A stretch of 64,000 bases of DNA. Source: Flavobacterium azizsancarii. Its GTDB lineage: Bacteria > Bacteroidota > Bacteroidia > Flavobacteriales > Flavobacteriaceae. Position numbers and translations under genes: made by a program. The stretch spans positions 141,876 through 205,875 of the forward strand of contig NZ_JAMZNK010000005.1 in assembly GCF_027980145.1 (NCBI RefSeq). The letters are read 5' to 3'. This document shows positions 63,182 to 64,000 of the stretch, in pieces (the first letter of the stretch is position 1; each line of letters begins with the position of its first letter). Under the pieces are notes generated by a model. The model was not told the origin of the DNA. It did no database searches and was given only the letters and a program-made list of their open reading frames with translations.

Positions 63182-63778
63182 ATGCTAGACTGGATTAAAA
63201 ATATCAACAAAGAGTATCCGGATTTCTGGAAGGATTACTTAACCAAGTTTGAGACAAAACCGAATCGTTTTGTAGTTTTATCTACAGAAACTTCTGGATT
63301 AAACCCCAATAAAGATGTTATTTTATCTCTGGGTGCTTTTTCTGTAATTGACGATGGAATTGTTATAAAAGATAATTTCGAAGCTGTTTTGCTGCAATAT
63401 AAGTTTTTGCAGGATAATGGACTTTCGAATGAATTTATCATTGAAAGCAAAATGTTGAAAATGCCCGAGCCAGATGCTATCGAAGCGTTTGTAAACTTCA
63501 TAGGAAATTCTATTCTGGTTGGTCATCATATAAATTTTGACATCGAAATGCTAAATGCCGCATTAGAACGTCTTGATTGTGGAAGATTGAAAAACGAAGC
63601 TTTAGATGTTGACATGATGTATCGCAAATTAATGGATATTAATGACAAACAATTTTCATTAGATGATTTAAGTGAAATCTTTAAAATTCCAAAAAGCGAT
63701 AGAAATTCATCTTCAGAAGATGCTTATAAAATTGCACTTTTGTTTTTGAAACTAAAATCAAGATTGGGGATTAAATAG
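63182..63778 (+). CDS. DnaQ-like 3'-5' exonuclease fold with altered catalytic motifs
   Basis: A 198-residue protein with the DEDD fold. Motif I, normally DxE, reads LSTETSGL, so the first Asp is Ser. Motif II Asp is present (GHHINFDIEML). Motif III has an Asp in SSEDAYK, but the His of DEDDh enzymes is Asn. It is the second gene of the operon with the DUF294 protein. It may be inactive or use altered chemistry. Confidence 0.8.
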   Translation: MLDWIKNINKEYPDFWKDYLTKFETKPNRFVVLSTETSGLNPNKDVILSLGAFSVIDDGIVIKDNFEAVLLQYKFLQDNGLSNEFIIESKMLKMPEPDAIEAFVNFIGNSILVGHHINFDIEMLNAALERLDCGRLKNEALDVDMMYRKLMDINDKQFSLDDLSEIFKIPKSDRNSSSEDAYKIALLFLKLKSRLGIK

Positions 63779-63803
63779 AAAAGCTTCAAACCATATAAGT
63801 TAT

Positions 63804-63865
63804 AAATAAAGTCGAAGTTTCGCAAAGTGATTCTGCATAAGAACTTCGACTTCGCTCAGTCTGAC
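63804..63865. repeat. inverted and dispersed repeat CTTCGACTTCGCTCAGTCTGACA
   Basis: 'agtcgaagttt' and 'aacttcgact' form an inverted pair, followed by 'ttcgctcagtctgacag', a phrase common in intergenic DNA of Bacteroidota. Confidence 0.5.
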
Positions 63866-63890
63866 AGTAATTCGAAAATGATATCAACTA

Positions 63891-63925
63891 AAAGAGGTTG
63901 TCTGAAAAGACGACCTCTTTCTTTT
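63891..63925 (+). terminator. intrinsic terminator of the DUF294-exonuclease operon
   Basis: AAAGAGGTTGTCT pairs with AGACGACCTCTTT around GAA, followed by T-rich sequence. Confidence 0.82.
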
Positions 63926-64000
63926 ATTATACTAGTAGATTTACAGAGTGTTTCTTGAAAAATGTAAATTTGGGCTAAAATGGTCTTCTATAAACTTTTC

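Overview
The window looks like chromosome of a Flavobacterium-like member of the Bacteroidota. The DNA is AT-rich. Several genes are preceded by the Bacteroidota promoter element TAnnTTTG, with TTG about 19 nt upstream at the best sites. There are many small lipoproteins with an SC lipobox. The gene families are typical of Flavobacteriaceae: fused branched-chain 2-oxoacid dehydrogenase E1, DUF885 peptidase, Porin_O_P-like porin, DUF4256, DUF6155 and NDH-2.

Layout. 0-5.4 kb: aroB (cut by the window edge), proline dehydrogenase, a porin and an MsbA-like ABC exporter. 5.5-12.6 kb: a rearranged stretch with two identical tRNA-Val(TAC) genes 1,823 bp apart, a propeller lipoprotein between them broken by one stop codon, a decayed copy of the 3' end of a PQQ-propeller gene, a TPR lipoprotein and an adenylate-kinase-like gene. 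13-33 kb: housekeeping and accessory genes (signal peptidase I, small lipoproteins, two serine hydrolases, a Ca2+/H+ antiporter, an endonuclease V lacking a normal start codon, a choloylglycine-hydrolase-family enzyme, an ABC-F protein, a transglutaminase-like protein, VOC and DinB proteins, uridine phosphorylase). 33-52.6 kb: a 2OG oxygenase, fused E1, a DUF885 peptidase, an oxidoreductase/Crp/ChaN-like cluster with a second decayed crp copy, MscS, two helicases, NDH-2 and a Bcr/CflA transporter.

52.9-61.0 kb: the most interesting region, a compact element of about 8.04 kb flanked by two dif-like Xer sites that share a 16-bp core. Most of its roughly 17 genes run leftward. It encodes a Rep_trans-like initiator, a membrane-anchored phage-type muralytic protein starting with RGIRNNNPGNL, several very short single-span membrane proteins with overlapping stop/start codons, and two or three medium-sized unknown proteins that could be capsid or spike. 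I see no integrase, terminase, portal, tail gene or Microviridae-sized capsid gene. A set of five 10-bp iterons lies between the replication and structural modules. My reading is an integrated tailless, membrane-containing ssDNA phage of the FLiP/phi48:2 type that uses the host XerCD system; virion composition is inference. Its intact right-hand site is probably half of the host dif, which would place this region at the replication terminus.

61.2-64 kb: a cNMP/CBS/DUF294 nucleotidyltransferase-like protein followed by a DnaQ-like exonuclease whose catalytic motifs are altered. Several intergenic gaps carry short dispersed repeats rather than genes.
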